From NCBI GenBank assembly GCA_002049455.2, contig KV918997.1, positions 1 to 64,000 on the forward strand: DNA of 64,000 nucleotides, in the 5' to 3' direction. The stretch is from Porphyra umbilicalis (lineage: Eukaryota; Rhodophyta; Bangiophyceae; Bangiales; Bangiaceae). How positions within the stretch are numbered: position 1 is the first letter of the stretch; the number at the start of each line of letters is the position of its first letter. This document shows, in pieces, positions 22,735-34,587 of this stretch. The position numbers were made by a program, and so were the translations under genes. A model generated the notes under the pieces. The model searched no databases, was not told the origin of the DNA, and saw only the letters and a list, made by a program, of their open reading frames with translations.

Positions 22735-24059
22735 GGGTCGCGACGTGGTGATGGGGGGGGGGGGTTGGAACGAGCTCCGAGGGGAGAGGGCGGGGAGCTC
22801 CGAGGGGAGGGGGCGGGGAGCGGGCGGGCGGCCCCTCGCGCGTCCTCGGCGCAGCGCCAAGACCAGACTGCGGTGTGGGGTCTGCGGAACGGGACGGTCG
22901 GGATTTGATCCGAGTCAAAATTCCCGCAACTTGCGCGCAATGGGGCGTCAGTCGAGGATCACTGGCGCCACTCCCGCGCCGCGGTCACGCGTCGCGATCG
23001 CCCCCCGTGTTGGCGAGGCGGCCGCCCGCGGGGCTGCCGGTGACGTGTACGAAATGGGGGCGTCTGCGCCACCGGCGGCCACCTGTCGCCATGATCTCCT
23101 TGACCACCGGCGGATCGACGCCACCCGCCACGCGGCTCGTCCTCGGCGCGCGGGGCGGGAGCCAACCGCAGGTCGCCCTCCCTGCGGCTCCAGCTTCCTT
23201 TCTTTACGGCGGGGTTTGGTGGTGCTTGGGGGACAGGCTGGCGAGACCCCATTTCGCTCGGCTGTGAGCGGTGCCTGCGTGCTTAACGTCGCCGCCCCCG
23301 CGGTCGCCTGTCATCCAAGGCGGAGCACACACCGGCGCCCCACGCGCGCCGCCCACCCCCAACGTAGCCGCACGCACTAGGGGTGTACGCGGCGGACCCC
23401 GCCCGAGCGGGGGCCCCGGTCGAGAGGCCCGGCCCGGCGCTGGGTTCTCGCCCCCGACGGAGCTGTCCACCAGCGGCGGCGGCAGCGGCGGCGGCGGCGC
23501 GTGCGAGCCGGGCGGGGGCGCCCCTGCCCGGTGCAGCTTGGCAGGCCCCTGATTGTTTGCGCCACGCGCGCAGCAGCCTAATTCCGGCTGTGGGGTGGGC
23601 GATGCGCTGTTTGGTCAGGCCCCCCCGCTTCGATGGATGATGGGCGGGGGGTGCGCCGCACGGGGAACGCAGGGGGGGCCTCTGCCGGTGAAACCGCGAG
23701 GCGCAGCCGTGCGCCCGCACTCGCAACGGCGGCGTCGGGTGGGGTGTTTTGGGCACCCGCGGGGGCGCTCGGCACGCGCTGTAGCGACGCTCCGTTGACC
23801 CCGGCACGCCAGCCGCGCGTCATCACGCACGCGCCGCGGTGTGTGCTACGTGCGTGCACGCGCTTTGGGGAAGCGCGGCGGTTGGCTGTGCCCGACCGCA
23901 CCGCGGTCGGCTCGTCCCCCCCCTCACGCGGAAGCGCCGCTGCGGTGGCGCTTTGGCCGTCGGCACACCGCCCGTCCCTCCCGGCATCCGCGCGTGTCCG
24001 CGCCTCCCGCCCGCGTCGTCGGATCGACGGTGTGCGGCGGCGCCCCCCCGCGCGTGGCC
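22735..24059. other. GC-rich spacer
   Basis: About 1.3 kb between the MBL gene and the channel-like gene. It contains GGGGAGG-type repeats near 22,780-22,830 and many overlapping Arg/Pro-rich open frames, none with a recognised domain. Confidence 0.5.
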
Positions 24060-24445
24060 ATGGCGGCCGGCGAGGCCGACGTGCCCGCCACGACGGCCGC
24101 CGCCAGTGCCGCCGCCGCCCCCAGCGGCGGCGGCGGCGGCAGCGGCTCGCGCAACACGGCTGGGAGCTCCCGCACCCACTCCCACGGGAGCGACCACAGC
24201 GGCAGCGGCAGCGGCAGCGGCAGCGAGAGCGACAGCAGCGGCAGCGGCAGCAGCAGCGGCAGCGGCAGCAGCGTCGGCACCGACGAGCCGTCGGGCCTCC
24301 CCTTCCAACGCGTCGACTCGGACGACGATGCGGGGTATGGGGGCGGCGGTGGGGGCCTCGACGCCGTCGGCGGCGGCGGGCGCGGCCGCGGCTCCCTCGT
24401 CGACCGCGGCTCTGGCGACGCCCCCGGCAAAGGTGGGGGGGGGGA

Positions 24446-24489
<44 letters not shown>

Positions 24490-27400
24490 GGGCGTCGCCG
24501 GCCCCCGCCGCACGACCATTGGCGGGGACGAGCGGGCGGTGTTGCGCCAGCGGATGATGGATAAGAGCAAGAAGCGGGTGCGGGACGCGCTCCTCGCGCG
24601 CGACCCGGGGGGGTACAAGCGCGCGCTCGCAGACAAGCACAGCCTCGAGTTTGTGTTTGACGGCTTGACCGAGCTGGGTGCGTCGGCGTGGCGGGCGGGT
24701 GGGGGGGGGGGGGGTTGGGGGGGGGTGGGGGGGGGCGTGGTGAGTACCCTCGGCAGCGGGGAGGAGGGGGCGCTTGCGTCGGCCAGGGAGAGCCGGGGGG
24801 CGGTAGCCCCGTGGGGTGGGAGCCCCGCCGACGGCGCGCGCTGGTTGTGTGCGGAGGTGACACGGTCCGGTCCACCGGCCGGGCGGGTGGCACGGGCGGG
24901 GCGCTGACTCGAGGGCGTTGCTTTGCCGTGCCCCGATTCCTCCTCCTGCGGTGCTGTGGTTTGGACCTCGTGGTGGCTCCCCCGTGTGTTGCCGTTTCGC
25001 CGCCGCCCCCCCCCCCCCACCCCCCCGACGCAGGCGACATTGTGGCGTCTGCCAAGGAGCAGGGCCACGACGACATTGCCTTTGTCCTCGACGAGGAGCG
25101 CCGCGAGTCGCGGCGCAAGCTCATGGACGCCCTCGCCATGGCCGACGAGGCGGCGGCGATCAAGGGCGTCCTCGCCGTCTCGGCCCAAATCGACGAGGCG
25201 TTTGCAACGTGGCGCGCCTTTGAGTCGGAGGCGCGGGAGGAGAAGCTCGCCGCGCACGCGCGGCTGCCGTTTTGGAAGCGCCCCTTTGACTTGGACAAGG
25301 ACGGCCACGTGTCGTTTCAGGAGAAGCGCTTCATCGTCACGATTACGCTGCTGATCCTGACGACGATTGCGTGTGTGGTGTTGGTCGGCCTCCTCACCAA
25401 GCACTTTGTCGACAGCCGCATCAACCCGCTGACGACCGCCGAGTTTAACGAAGTCGAGTCGCTCAAGCTGCCGCCCATGTCCTTTTGCATCGAGGGGCCG
25501 GCCTTCCCGAGCTACCCCACCGCCCGGTACCCGGGGGTGCCCCTCTTTTCGCCCGTCTTTTGGAAGCCGCCGGCGCCCGTCGGGACGGCGGAGAAGGATC
25601 GCCCCCAACTGGACATCAACGAGACCGTCTTGCAGGAGCTGCCCGGCTCCCGAGTCGCGTGCAGCTCAGAGGAAGGCTCCCTCTCGTCGGCCGACAACGC
25701 GCTCGACTGCATCTTTTGCTACCAGCTGACGCGCGACGTGGTCATCCGCCACGGCGCGACGGCAGAGGAGAATGTGCGGTCCGACTTGCAGCTCCAGTTT
25801 GAATCCTTTGAGCCGTTTGTCGAGTGCCTGACGCGGCCGACCAACCTCGACGACTCGGCGCTGGCGGCGCTGCGGGCGCAAATCAAGGAGAGCTGGGCGG
25901 CGCTCGTCAGCGGGGGGATCCTCGGCGGCGATGCGACGGGCGCCGATACGGCGCCCGCCGACACGATGCCCGGCCTGGTCGCGTGCAACGCCTACTTTTT
26001 CTCCGACTACTTTTACCCGCGCCGCGCCGGCGAGGTGCCCGTCGCGTACACCATGACGGCGGCGGTGGCGGACCCGCCGACCGACCCCGTCTGGACCTTG
26101 TCGGCGGGCACGCCGTACACCAACGAGCTGGTCTTGGCCGACTTTACGCTCGGCGTGGAGGTGCACATCCTGGACTTTTCGGCGCTGAACAGCACGCAGG
26201 AAGCGCACGACCACCGGTCCATCCCGGGCTTCCCCGTCGGCAACGCGCGGGCCGACTCGCTGACGCAGGTCCTGCTCAACAAGCGGACGATTGCGCACAA
26301 GATCCGTGAGGGCCGCCAAAAGACCCGCTCCGAGGACCTGTACCGCGCCAAGGTTGACTACTACCCGCGCGTGTTTCAAGAAGTGAGAGAGGACTTCAAC
26401 CAGTTCTTCCTGTCCATCGCCATTGGTACGTTGGGTGGCGGGGTCGGGAGCGTCAGACGGGGGAGGTGCACCGTGGCGTGGCCCGTGGTCCTTGTCTGCC
26501 GGTCACGAGACCCACGCGCTAACCCAATCACCGTGCCCGTCTATCGCTGTTTTTTTTTTGCTCTTGTGTGTCTCTTCTCTGCCTCGCTTGCCACAGACAA
26601 CTTCATTGTTGAGAGTTACAGCAACAGCCCCACGTACACGGTGCCGATGTACTTGGAGCAGCTTCTTGGCTATGTTGGCAACTTCGTACGTGCCCTTGCC
26701 AGAAACACGTGCCGTGGGGAGGAGGCGAGAGCGCGATGGGGCTACTCAGTATCTTGGGTGGATTGATGCGCGCTGGAAGTGACTCAGCTTTGGTAGCTGG
26801 TTGCGAGTGGTGTACTGACCCGTGTTCTGGGATCGTCTGGATTTTATGTGGATGAGCCCTTCCTCTCTGGTTGCGTGACTTGCGAATCTCTCTCCCCCCT
26901 GTGCCTTCCTGCTCGCCATGTGCTCTCGCCCGACAGTTTGTACGTGCCGTGTTCCTTCGCGCCGCTCTGCCTTCCCCCCCTTCCCCCCCGCCCTATGCGC
27001 TCTCCCGGTCGGCCAGCTTACTGACACGCGCGTGGCCTGGTGGTTGTTTGTCGCTCCCCTGCCCCTGTCCGCCGTCTGCCTCTCACACTTGGGTCTTGCT
27101 CGACGCCACACAGGGTGTGAGCGTTTTCACATTGGTACGTCCTCTGCTTACTGTCCCGCGCGTGCTGATGCCTTGGTGTCATGCGCGTCTTGTTTGCTTT
27201 GCTCTACTGGCCCTGAGGTGAGGATGCGCCGCACCTGGACCAGCGCACTAACCGGGCCCCTATTTCTTTGTCCTTTGTCTCGGCTGTTTTTCCTTGGCGA
27301 AACGGCCCTGCGCTGTCTTCCATGACGCCCCCCCATTGTGCTGTGCGCAGGTGGTCGTGCCCATGATCCTCGCTCTCTCTTCGCGCGACAAGGCGCGCAC

Positions 27401-27917
27401 CCTCCGCGCGTCGGTCGAGGAGCTCGACGAGGAAGCCGGCGGCGGCGGCGGCGGGGGCGGCGGCGGCCGCCGCGGCAGCAACGGCGACGGCGACGGCGGC
27501 GGCCGCCGCCGTCGCTCCTCCCTCGTCGCCGGCCCCCCCCGGCGCACGACGGCCGTCGGCTCGACGCGGGGGGAGATGCCGTCTGCCATCACCGACGCCA
27601 AGCCCCGCATCAATGAGAAGCTGCACCCGCGCGCCGTCTTGTCGGGCCTCCTGGGGGGGGGGCACGCCCGCAGCGGCGCCGCCGCCGACGTGGACGATGG
27701 GGGGGGGGGGGACGGCGGCCGCCGCGCGTCGGCGGCCGCGCCCATGGGCGACGACGGCGTGCGGCGGTCGTCGGCGGTCGGCGCGCCGGCGGCGTTGCGC
27801 TCGGAGCGGCAGGCCAAGCGGATTAGTGAGTACCAGCGCAACTACTCGCGCTTCCGCCGGAGCTTGGGCGCCGAGGAGGAGGACGACGAGTTGGACGCGG
27901 CGGCCAAGCAGGTGTGA
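24060..27917 (+). CDS. Two-TM channel-like membrane protein with EF-hand (DEG/ENaC-like topology)
   Basis: Five exons: 24060-24677, 25034-26425, 26597-26685, 27114-27134 and 27351-27917, about 895 codons. The N-terminal 120 residues are Gly/Ser-rich. Exon 2 has a canonical EF-hand loop DLDKDGHVSFQE (25288-25323) directly before TM1 (FIVTITLLILTTIACVVLVG). A long extracellular-type domain of about 350 residues follows, with six scattered cysteines. TM2 is assembled across three exons: YLEQLLGYVGNF, then GVSVFTL from a 21-base exon, then VVVPMILALSS. The tail is Gly/Arg/Asp-rich and cytoplasmic in this topology. TM1, a large Cys-bearing ectodomain, a Gly-spaced TM2 and cytoplasmic ends resemble DEG/ENaC/ASIC channels, but overall similarity is weak. 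Introns 2-4 start GTACGT. Exon 1 changes frame at the G-run or GGC repeat near 24,435-24,490. A calcium-gated channel is an inference only. Confidence 0.7.
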
Positions 27918-28810
27918 GGTGGGGGGGGCGGGGGGGGGGGTGACTGTGTGCGCACTTGCCTCTGCTTTTTTTTTTTTTTTGCGTCGAGCCTCTTTTTCGT
28001 TTCCTTGCGTCGGGACGTCCCGACGCGTCCGGACGCGTGGACCCACATGTGGGTGGTATTTGCCCCGTAATTAGACCACCAGCTGCTCCCTTTCGCTTGT
28101 CCGTAATTGCTCATCGATTCTCATGCAAAAGTTGTATTCACGAAAATGGATACAGTACGTGCGTGCTCTTGCGCCGTGGCTCTCCATTTGCACGTGGAAG
28201 CAGTCACCTTTGCATCCATGTCCTTACAGCAGTGTCCTCTCCGTCGGACCTTCGCGCTTTCTTGCGCAAAACGGCTCTCCCCCAACGGTGTCGGCCGCGG
28301 CTCACAGATTCGAAAGGAGGTGCTCACCGCCCCCGACCGAGTCACGCGGTGCTTTTGGCCAGTGCAGCCCAACGGCCATTGGTGGGCCTGCCGAGGCGCG
28401 CCGCGGCTCGGTGCGGCCGTCACTGTCGTCCGCGCCCGCCGTTGCAGCGGCTTGCCGCCAGCCCCCCACCCCCCTAGGGGGGTGGGCGGCACAGGGCCCT
28501 GTGCACGGCGTGCTGCGGGCGCCCAGGGCGCACTCGCGGGCGGTCCGTTGACATCTCCCCTGCCGTTGGTTGCCGCGACAGATTGCGTCGCCACCGGGGG
28601 CGCGCGCGCGCCCCGCCGCTTCGCCGCCCGACCCCGCTCCACCCGCTCTGCAGTTGCGCGCCACCTGCCATTGTGTGCTCGCCGTCCACGCGCTCCGGTC
28701 CGTGCCGCGCCTTTCCCCCCGCAGCCCCGCACGCGTGCCGCTCCTCCGCCTCTTGCTCGTCCCCCCCCCGCTGCCCTCCCCTGCCATAGTGCGTGACCGC
28801 CGCCGCCACC
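27918..28810. other. Spacer upstream of the Pmp3-like gene
   Basis: Begins with a G-run and a T-run just after the channel-like stop, perhaps the 3' end of that transcript. It is then mixed sequence and GC-rich DNA with no recognised gene. The perfect palindrome CCCCCTAGGGGG lies near 28,472. Confidence 0.4.
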
Positions 28811-29743
28811 ATGGGCTTCAACTTTAACAAGACACCCCCGGGATACGGGGGGTGCATCGGCTGCGCCGTCATCATTTGTGAAATCTTTTTTCCGGTACGT
28901 TGGGTGTCCCCGGTGCGGCGCCGCGGAGGTCGGCGTGGAGCGCGCGGGCGGCATCCTGGTTGGACTTGGTGGCTTTTTTTTTTTGGCGCAGCCAGTCGAC
29001 ACGGAGAGGAGGGCTGGTTTCTAACTCATGGCCGCCGTTTTCCATTGCGCTTGCGCTGCTCGCTTGTGTACCGGCCACCCCCCACTCGGTTGCACAGGGC
29101 GTGACGACCATGGTCATGGGCGTGCTCTCCTCGTGCGACGTGGAAATCATCCTCATTGGGCTGCTGCAGCTGCTGCTGACGCCGCTTATCGTACGTTGGG
29201 TGTGCGCTGCTCTGTGGTCTGCCGCCACGGAGGGGGGCAGGCGCCATGGCGGGCGGGCGCTGCGTGGGCGGGTGGGCGGGTGGCGAGCGGGTGTCGGCCC
29301 TGTGCCTGCGCAGTCCACTGACAGCCGGTGCTCTGGTTGTCGCTGTTGGTGGCCGTTTTGGGACCGCGTCCCGGGTGTGCTCGCTGTGCGCTCTGGCGGG
29401 CGGGCGGTGGCGCGCGCAGATTGGGTGGGTGTGGGTACGTTTTGTCTCACCTTGGTCCGGCTGGCCGACGAGGGCCAATGTGCTGCGGCGGCGGTGGGGC
29501 GGGGAGGCCGCCACTCGTGCGTGGCGAGGCGTGCCTGTTTTGTTTTGTGTTGGAGGGGGGTGGCGCCGGCAGCCCTGCCGTGGCTTGCTGCCATGACTGC
29601 CTCGGCCGCAGCGCGCTAACGTCCGCTGCTCTCGGTGCTGCCCCCCCGCTGGTGTGTGGTGTGTTTTGGGACGTCGGCGCCGACAGGCCATCTACTGGGG
29701 GTTCAAGGCCAACAACCCCCTCGGGGAGGGCGGCGACATGTGA
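28811..29743 (+). CDS. Pmp3-like small hydrophobic membrane protein
   Basis: Three phase-0 exons (28811-28894, 29098-29190, 29687-29743) encode 77 residues. The ATG lies in CCACCATGG, a strong start context. The protein reads as two membrane segments: GCIGCAVIICEIFFPGV, then CDVEIILIGLLQLLLTPLIA, ending GEGGDM. The layout resembles the Pmp3/UPF0057 family of stress-induced plasma-membrane proteolipids (an ICEI..PP/PG..V start, a central CxxE/D turn, a second helix ending P..IYA). The match is by pattern, not strict identity, and 77 residues is slightly long for the family. Both introns start with the same ten bases, GTACGTTGGG. Tiny exons spread over 930 bases make this easy to miss. Confidence 0.65.
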
Positions 29744-29966
29744 GCGCCCCCCGTCTGTAGGGCGACGCACCTTTTTCGAGCGCCGCTTCCCGCCCGCCCA
29801 CCTGGTGCGCCGTCGTTTAGTATCTTTCAGCCAATGAACACCGTTGCCCATTGTGCACGGGCCACGTAGTGGGGCCACCCGCCTGTCCAGCGGGCCCGTC
29901 GAACCGCGCGTCCCCCCACAGCGCTCACATCCACCCCCCCACCCCCCCACCCCCTCCCCCCCCCCC

Positions 29967-32195
29967 TCAAATGTCAGCCGACATGGGAATGTTGGACGGC
30001 GCCAAGAAGAGGTACGGCAGCGCCTCCCCCGCCTCCCGCGCCCGCACGTCCGCGTCAATCTCATCGAGGCGCGAGCGCAGGCGGCCCGCCGCGGCGGCCA
30101 CCCCCCCGTGGCGGAACCACCCGCCCCGCCACGGGACCCACGGGTAGTCGCCGAGGCGGGAGACGACCACCGACCCGAGCAAGTTGAACACAAACAGCTG
30201 CCGCGCGGCGGTGAGGGGCGGCGGCAGCGCCGCCGCCACCGCCGCCGCCGCCGCACCGGGCGCCGCCCCCGACGGGGGGGGGTGGCGGCGGCACCCGCCG
30301 GCGGCGGGACGGGGCCGACGAGCGCCAGCGGCGCCGCCGGCGTGTACGAGCCGAGGGGCTTTTGGGGAAAGTTGAGCGCCGCGTGCTGCGCCGACCCCGT
30401 AAAGACAATGACCGTCAGGAGGCGCGTCAGCCCCGCCCGCGTCGCAATGGCGGGCGCGGCGCGCGGTGCGGCGGCGGCGGCGGCGGCGCCCGGTTCCCCC
30501 CCCCCCCCCCCCCCCGCCACCCCGGGGGCTCGCGGAACCCCCCCACGCCCGCCTCGGCGGCGGCAGCCGCCCACGCTTGGAGCTCCCCGTCCCCCCCCAC
30601 GGCCCCATCCGTGTCATACCAGGCGGCGACGACGACCTCGACAAACGCGTGCAGCGCCGCCCACACGCGCCCCGCATCCTCGCGGTACGGGTAGGCGAGG
30701 CGCCCATCCGTCACCCCCCGCGCCGCCAACTCGTCTGGCACCGCCGCCGCCCACAGGGACCACCCCCGCAGCGCGTCGACCGCCGCGGCGTGCATGGCGC
30801 CGACGGGCCCCGGCAGCAGCGCGTCGACGGCCCCCTCTGCGGGCAACAGCACCGCCTCGGCGAGGTTGGCAATGGACAGGGTGCCCGCAAAGTGGGGCGC
30901 CACCAGCCGCAGCACGGGGTGGGACGCCGCCAGCGACCGGTGCGCCGTGTAGGCGAGCGCGTTGAGGAGCACGTGCGTGCGGCCGACGTGCCACGTGAGC
31001 TGGTGGTCCGTGCCGTCGGCGGCGGTGAGGGCGGCTTTGGCGACCGCCCACGACGCGCCGTCGGCGGGGGTGACGACCGACGGGGGGGGGGCGGCGGCGC
31101 GGGCGCCTCGGCGGGCGCCCCCGCCGCCGTCGCCGCGTCGGCCGGTGGAGGGGGGGGCGCCGCCGCCGTCGGCGGCTCGACGAGGATGGCCACCGGCAGC
31201 AGGCGGCCGTCCCCCCCCCCCGGCGGCAGCACCAAAAACGCCTTGACCGGCTGCACAACCTCCCACGCGCCCGGCCTGCCGTGCATGCCCGACACGCGCG
31301 GCGACGCGGCCGTCGCCGCCCGCAGCGTCCGCCCGAGCGCCGTGTGGTCAACAACGTACAAGCGGTTGTCGTCCACGGCCGCCGCAACGCTGTCGGCGGC
31401 GCAGCCCGCCACCGCCCGCAGGTGGGCGTCGGTGAGACCGCCCCCCCCCCCCCCGCCGCCGCCGCCGCCGCGCGCACGTCCTCCCCCCCCGCCGCCCGCA
31501 GCGCGTACGGGTGCACGCCCGCGACGCGGAGGCGCGCCCACGTCCCATCGTCCACCGGCGCGTCGGCGAGCGGCGGCAGGGGCTCAGTCACAAACAGCTC
31601 CCGGTACGCGGCGTAGGGCCCCGGCGGCACGGCGCCGTCGCCCCCCCCGCCGGCGGCAGACGCCTTGACGACGCCCCCGTCCACGTCGGCCGGCGACGCG
31701 GGCACCGCCGCCGCCCCCCGGTCGACGCCGACGGTGCCGACTTGCAGCGCCGCGTCGACGCGCCGAGCGGCGGCGGCAACGGCCGCTTCGGGGTCCCCCC
31801 ACGAGCGCAGGCGCGACGCGAGGCGGGCGACGGCGGCGAGGGCGCCCGCCGCGGCAGCGGCGGGGCCAGACCGGGGGGGCGGCGCCAGCCCCCCCCCGCC
31901 CCCGCCCCCGCCCCCACCGCCGCGACCGCGGAGCGGCGGGCGCGGCGGAGGCACACGGCCGCGGCGTTGACGGCGAGCCGCCCGACGGCGGTCACGACGG
32001 CGGCGAGCCACGCGGCGCCGGGGCGTTCCGCGCGCGGCAGCGGCCGCACAAACGCCAAGCCGGGGAGCGTCGCCGACGGCGTCGGCGCATAGGCGGCGGC
32101 GGCGGCGGCGAGCGCCGCCGCGCGCGCCGCGTCGGGGCGGGTGGGGGGGGGGGGAGGGTCGGCACGGACCACGCCGCGCGGGCGGCCGACCACAT
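29967..32195 (-). CDS. Lipoxygenase
   Basis: Non-heme iron dioxygenase that adds O2 to polyunsaturated fatty acids, the first step to oxylipins. All five iron ligands are visible: the two His of DHQLTWH, His and Asn of SAQHAALNFPQ, and the C-terminal Ile of FLAPSNIPMSADI ending at the stop (29967-29969). Other matches in order: LPPLADAP...VAGVHPYAL, DDNRLYVVDHTALG, AFLVLPPGGGDGRLLPVAILV, WAVAKAALTAADGTDHQ, SHPVLRLVAPHFAGTLSIANLAE and ELQAWAAAAAEAG. From the ATG at 32,195 (MWSAARAAWS) the span is about 740 codons, enough for the catalytic domain; no PLAT domain is recognised. The blocks switch frame at G/C runs (near 30,290, 30,500, 31,100, 31,440 and 32,150), so either small introns or length errors are present. 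With every ligand retained I favour a live gene. Confidence 0.85.
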
Positions 32196-33539
32196 GGTGA
32201 GGGGCGCGGGGGGGGGGGGGGGGGGGTGGTGGGAGAGCCGGCGGGTTGGAGGGGGGGGGGACACAAGGGGGGGGAGACCCGTTTCCCCGCACCGGCGGGG
32301 GCGGGGCGTGGCAAAGGGCGGGGAAGCGGGGGGCGGCGGCGGCGCACGGACGCGCGTGTGGAAGGCAGACACACGGGGCACACGCTCCACACCGGCGGGA
32401 GGCGGCGGCGGGTCTGCCGATATAGGCGGCCCGCGGCGGCGCGCGACCGCCCTCCCCACCCGCGGCGCCATCCCCCCCGCGGGCGCGGCGCAGGGGGCAT
32501 GCCAGCGTCGGTGGGGCCGAGGCCCCCCCGCCCCTCGCCCCGCCCCCCCCCCCGACCCGTCCTCGGCGCGACGCCACCCGCCGCCCGGCGGACGCCGCCA
32601 CCGGCGCACGAGGCGCGGCGGCGTGGCAGGGGTGACGATCCCCCCCCCCCCCCCCCCCCAAAACTGCCACGGCGCCCGACGTGGCGGTCTTGACAGTCGG
32701 ACTCGGGGCGCGCCTCGGGGGCGCCGCGGGGGATGGGTGAAGGGCCGCCGCCGGCGCAGCGGCGGTGGCCAATGACGTTGGCTCGGTGGCCGCCGCGCGC
32801 GGCGTGCGGGGGCGGGGGGGGGGGGGGGGGGGGGGGGGGGGCGCAGGCGCCGCGGGGCCCGGTCAGGGGGCCGGCAGACCGTGGGTGCGTGGCGGTGCCG
32901 ACGTGGCGGTGGCGGGTGCCGCGTGCCGGATCTGATTGAGGGGAGGGGGGGGGGGGATCTTTCTGACACCACCGCCGCGCGGCGTGGGGCCGCCGCGCCG
33001 CCGACGGGGCGGCGGCGGCCGTCGGTCGCCACCCGGGGGCGGACGGGGGCCCCCGGGGGGTGGGGGGTGGCGGGCGCTCTCGCAGAGGGCAGGGGGGAGG
33101 GGGGGGGGGGGGGGCCGACGCCCCCACGTGGCGGACCGCCGTGTCGACGGCGGCGCTGGTCGTGGGGCAACGGCAGCGACACTGGGACCCCCCCCCCCGC
33201 CCCCCCCCCGCCGCCACGTGCGCGCGTCGTCGCCGAGGACGCCCCCGTGGCATTGCCCTCGGGGCGGCGGACCGCGTGCAACCGGCCGGCGGGCGGCGGC
33301 GCTGTCAGGCGCGCCAGACCGACCCGCACCGGGGGTGGCAGCGGCGGACGACCGGCGGCGTGGCGGCCGCCGTCGACGCGCCGCGCCCGCCGTTTGGCGG
33401 CGGCTGCCCGCACCGGCCGACGACCGGTGCGGCGCTGGCGCGCGGCGGCCGCCACCGGTGCGGTCAGACGGGCGCCCGCCGACGCGGCCGACGCGCGCCT
33501 TTTCCCTGCCCCCGCGGCCGGGGGGGTCCCCCCGCCCCC
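32196..33539. other. Homopolymer-rich DNA upstream of the lipoxygenase
   Basis: Extremely G/C-rich, with G-runs of more than 10 bases (for example 32,815-32,840 and 33,098-33,115) and C-runs of similar length. The first exons or promoter of the lipoxygenase may lie here. No coding domain can be supported. Confidence 0.5.
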
Positions 33540-34299
33540 CGCTATTCCCGCCACCGCTGCCGGTGTATTGGGTGACGCGCGGCTCGAGGCGTGCGGGTCG
33601 GACGGGTCAGGCACGCCCGCGGGGGGCAGGCGGCGGCCGCCCGCGGTCGTCAGCGTCACCCCCCCGCCTCGTCGGCGGCGCCTGACACCCGCCCGCCACG
33701 GTGTCGGCGGCTCCCCCCTGCGGCGGTCGATGGGGCCCCCGTGGCGGGGCACCCGTCACGGAAAAAATGGGGTGGCGCACCCCGCGCCGGCCGTGCCGCG
33801 CTTCCCCGACCCGGCGCAGGCACCCGCCCCGCCTCCCCCTCGTTTTTTTTTTTTACCGCCCGTGGGCGGCCCCGGCGTGACGTCGGCAGGCAATACATGG
33901 GGTCATGCGGCACCGGTCGGCTGTCGGCGCCCGCGCGAGGGGCCGAGGCACGGGCCCCGCGCAGATCAGACGCGCTGGCGGCCCGGCGCGGGGCCAATCA
34001 GACGCCTTTCCACCACGTGTCGAATCCTCCGGTGGGGCCCCGGCGCGTGCACCCGCCGCCGCCCCGCTGGCCACCCCGACGCTGTCCCCCGCGCCATGGC
34101 GGGGGGCCGCCGCCGGCGGGCCGAGCCACGCCGACGAGGCGCCCCCGCGACGTTGCGACCGCCGCCAGGGCACGGCTGATGGCGGCCCCTGGCCGCGGGC
34201 GGCGGTCGCCCCGTGGGATGGTGGCCCCCGCCCGTGCGACGGCGCGGCCGCGCCGTCGAGGCGCGCGCGCCGTTTGGGAGAGGATGCCCACCCTCCGTG

Positions 34300-34307
34300 T
34301 ATAAGAG
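34300..34307 (+). promoter_or_regulatory. TATA box of secreted-protein gene, copy A
   Basis: TATAAGAG lies 288 bases before the ATG at 34,588. It sits in a segment (GGATGCCCACCCTCCGTG before it) that is kept in both other copies of this promoter. A CCAAT box (GGCCAATCAGA, near 33,991) and a CACGTG motif (near 34,014) lie upstream. Confidence 0.6.
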
Positions 34308-34587
34308 TCGCGCCGCCAGCGGGCCGGTCGGAGTGAGGGCGGAGAGACGACGAGCCCAGCTCTTCGTACCTTTTCAGAGGCTCTGTTCTCTCCCAACTCG
34401 AGTGCCTCGTTGCGTCTGTACGCTGCTTCCTCTGTCTAGCCTGTTGGGGGCCACCAGCCGACTCCACGGCAGACAAGGCACGGGGCGCGACAACGTAGGA
34501 GCCCTTCCGTACCCTGTGGCAGTGGTGCACCAACGGTGACGGCCGTGCGCCTCAACTGCTCCGTCAACCCGGGTGTCGGCACGCACC

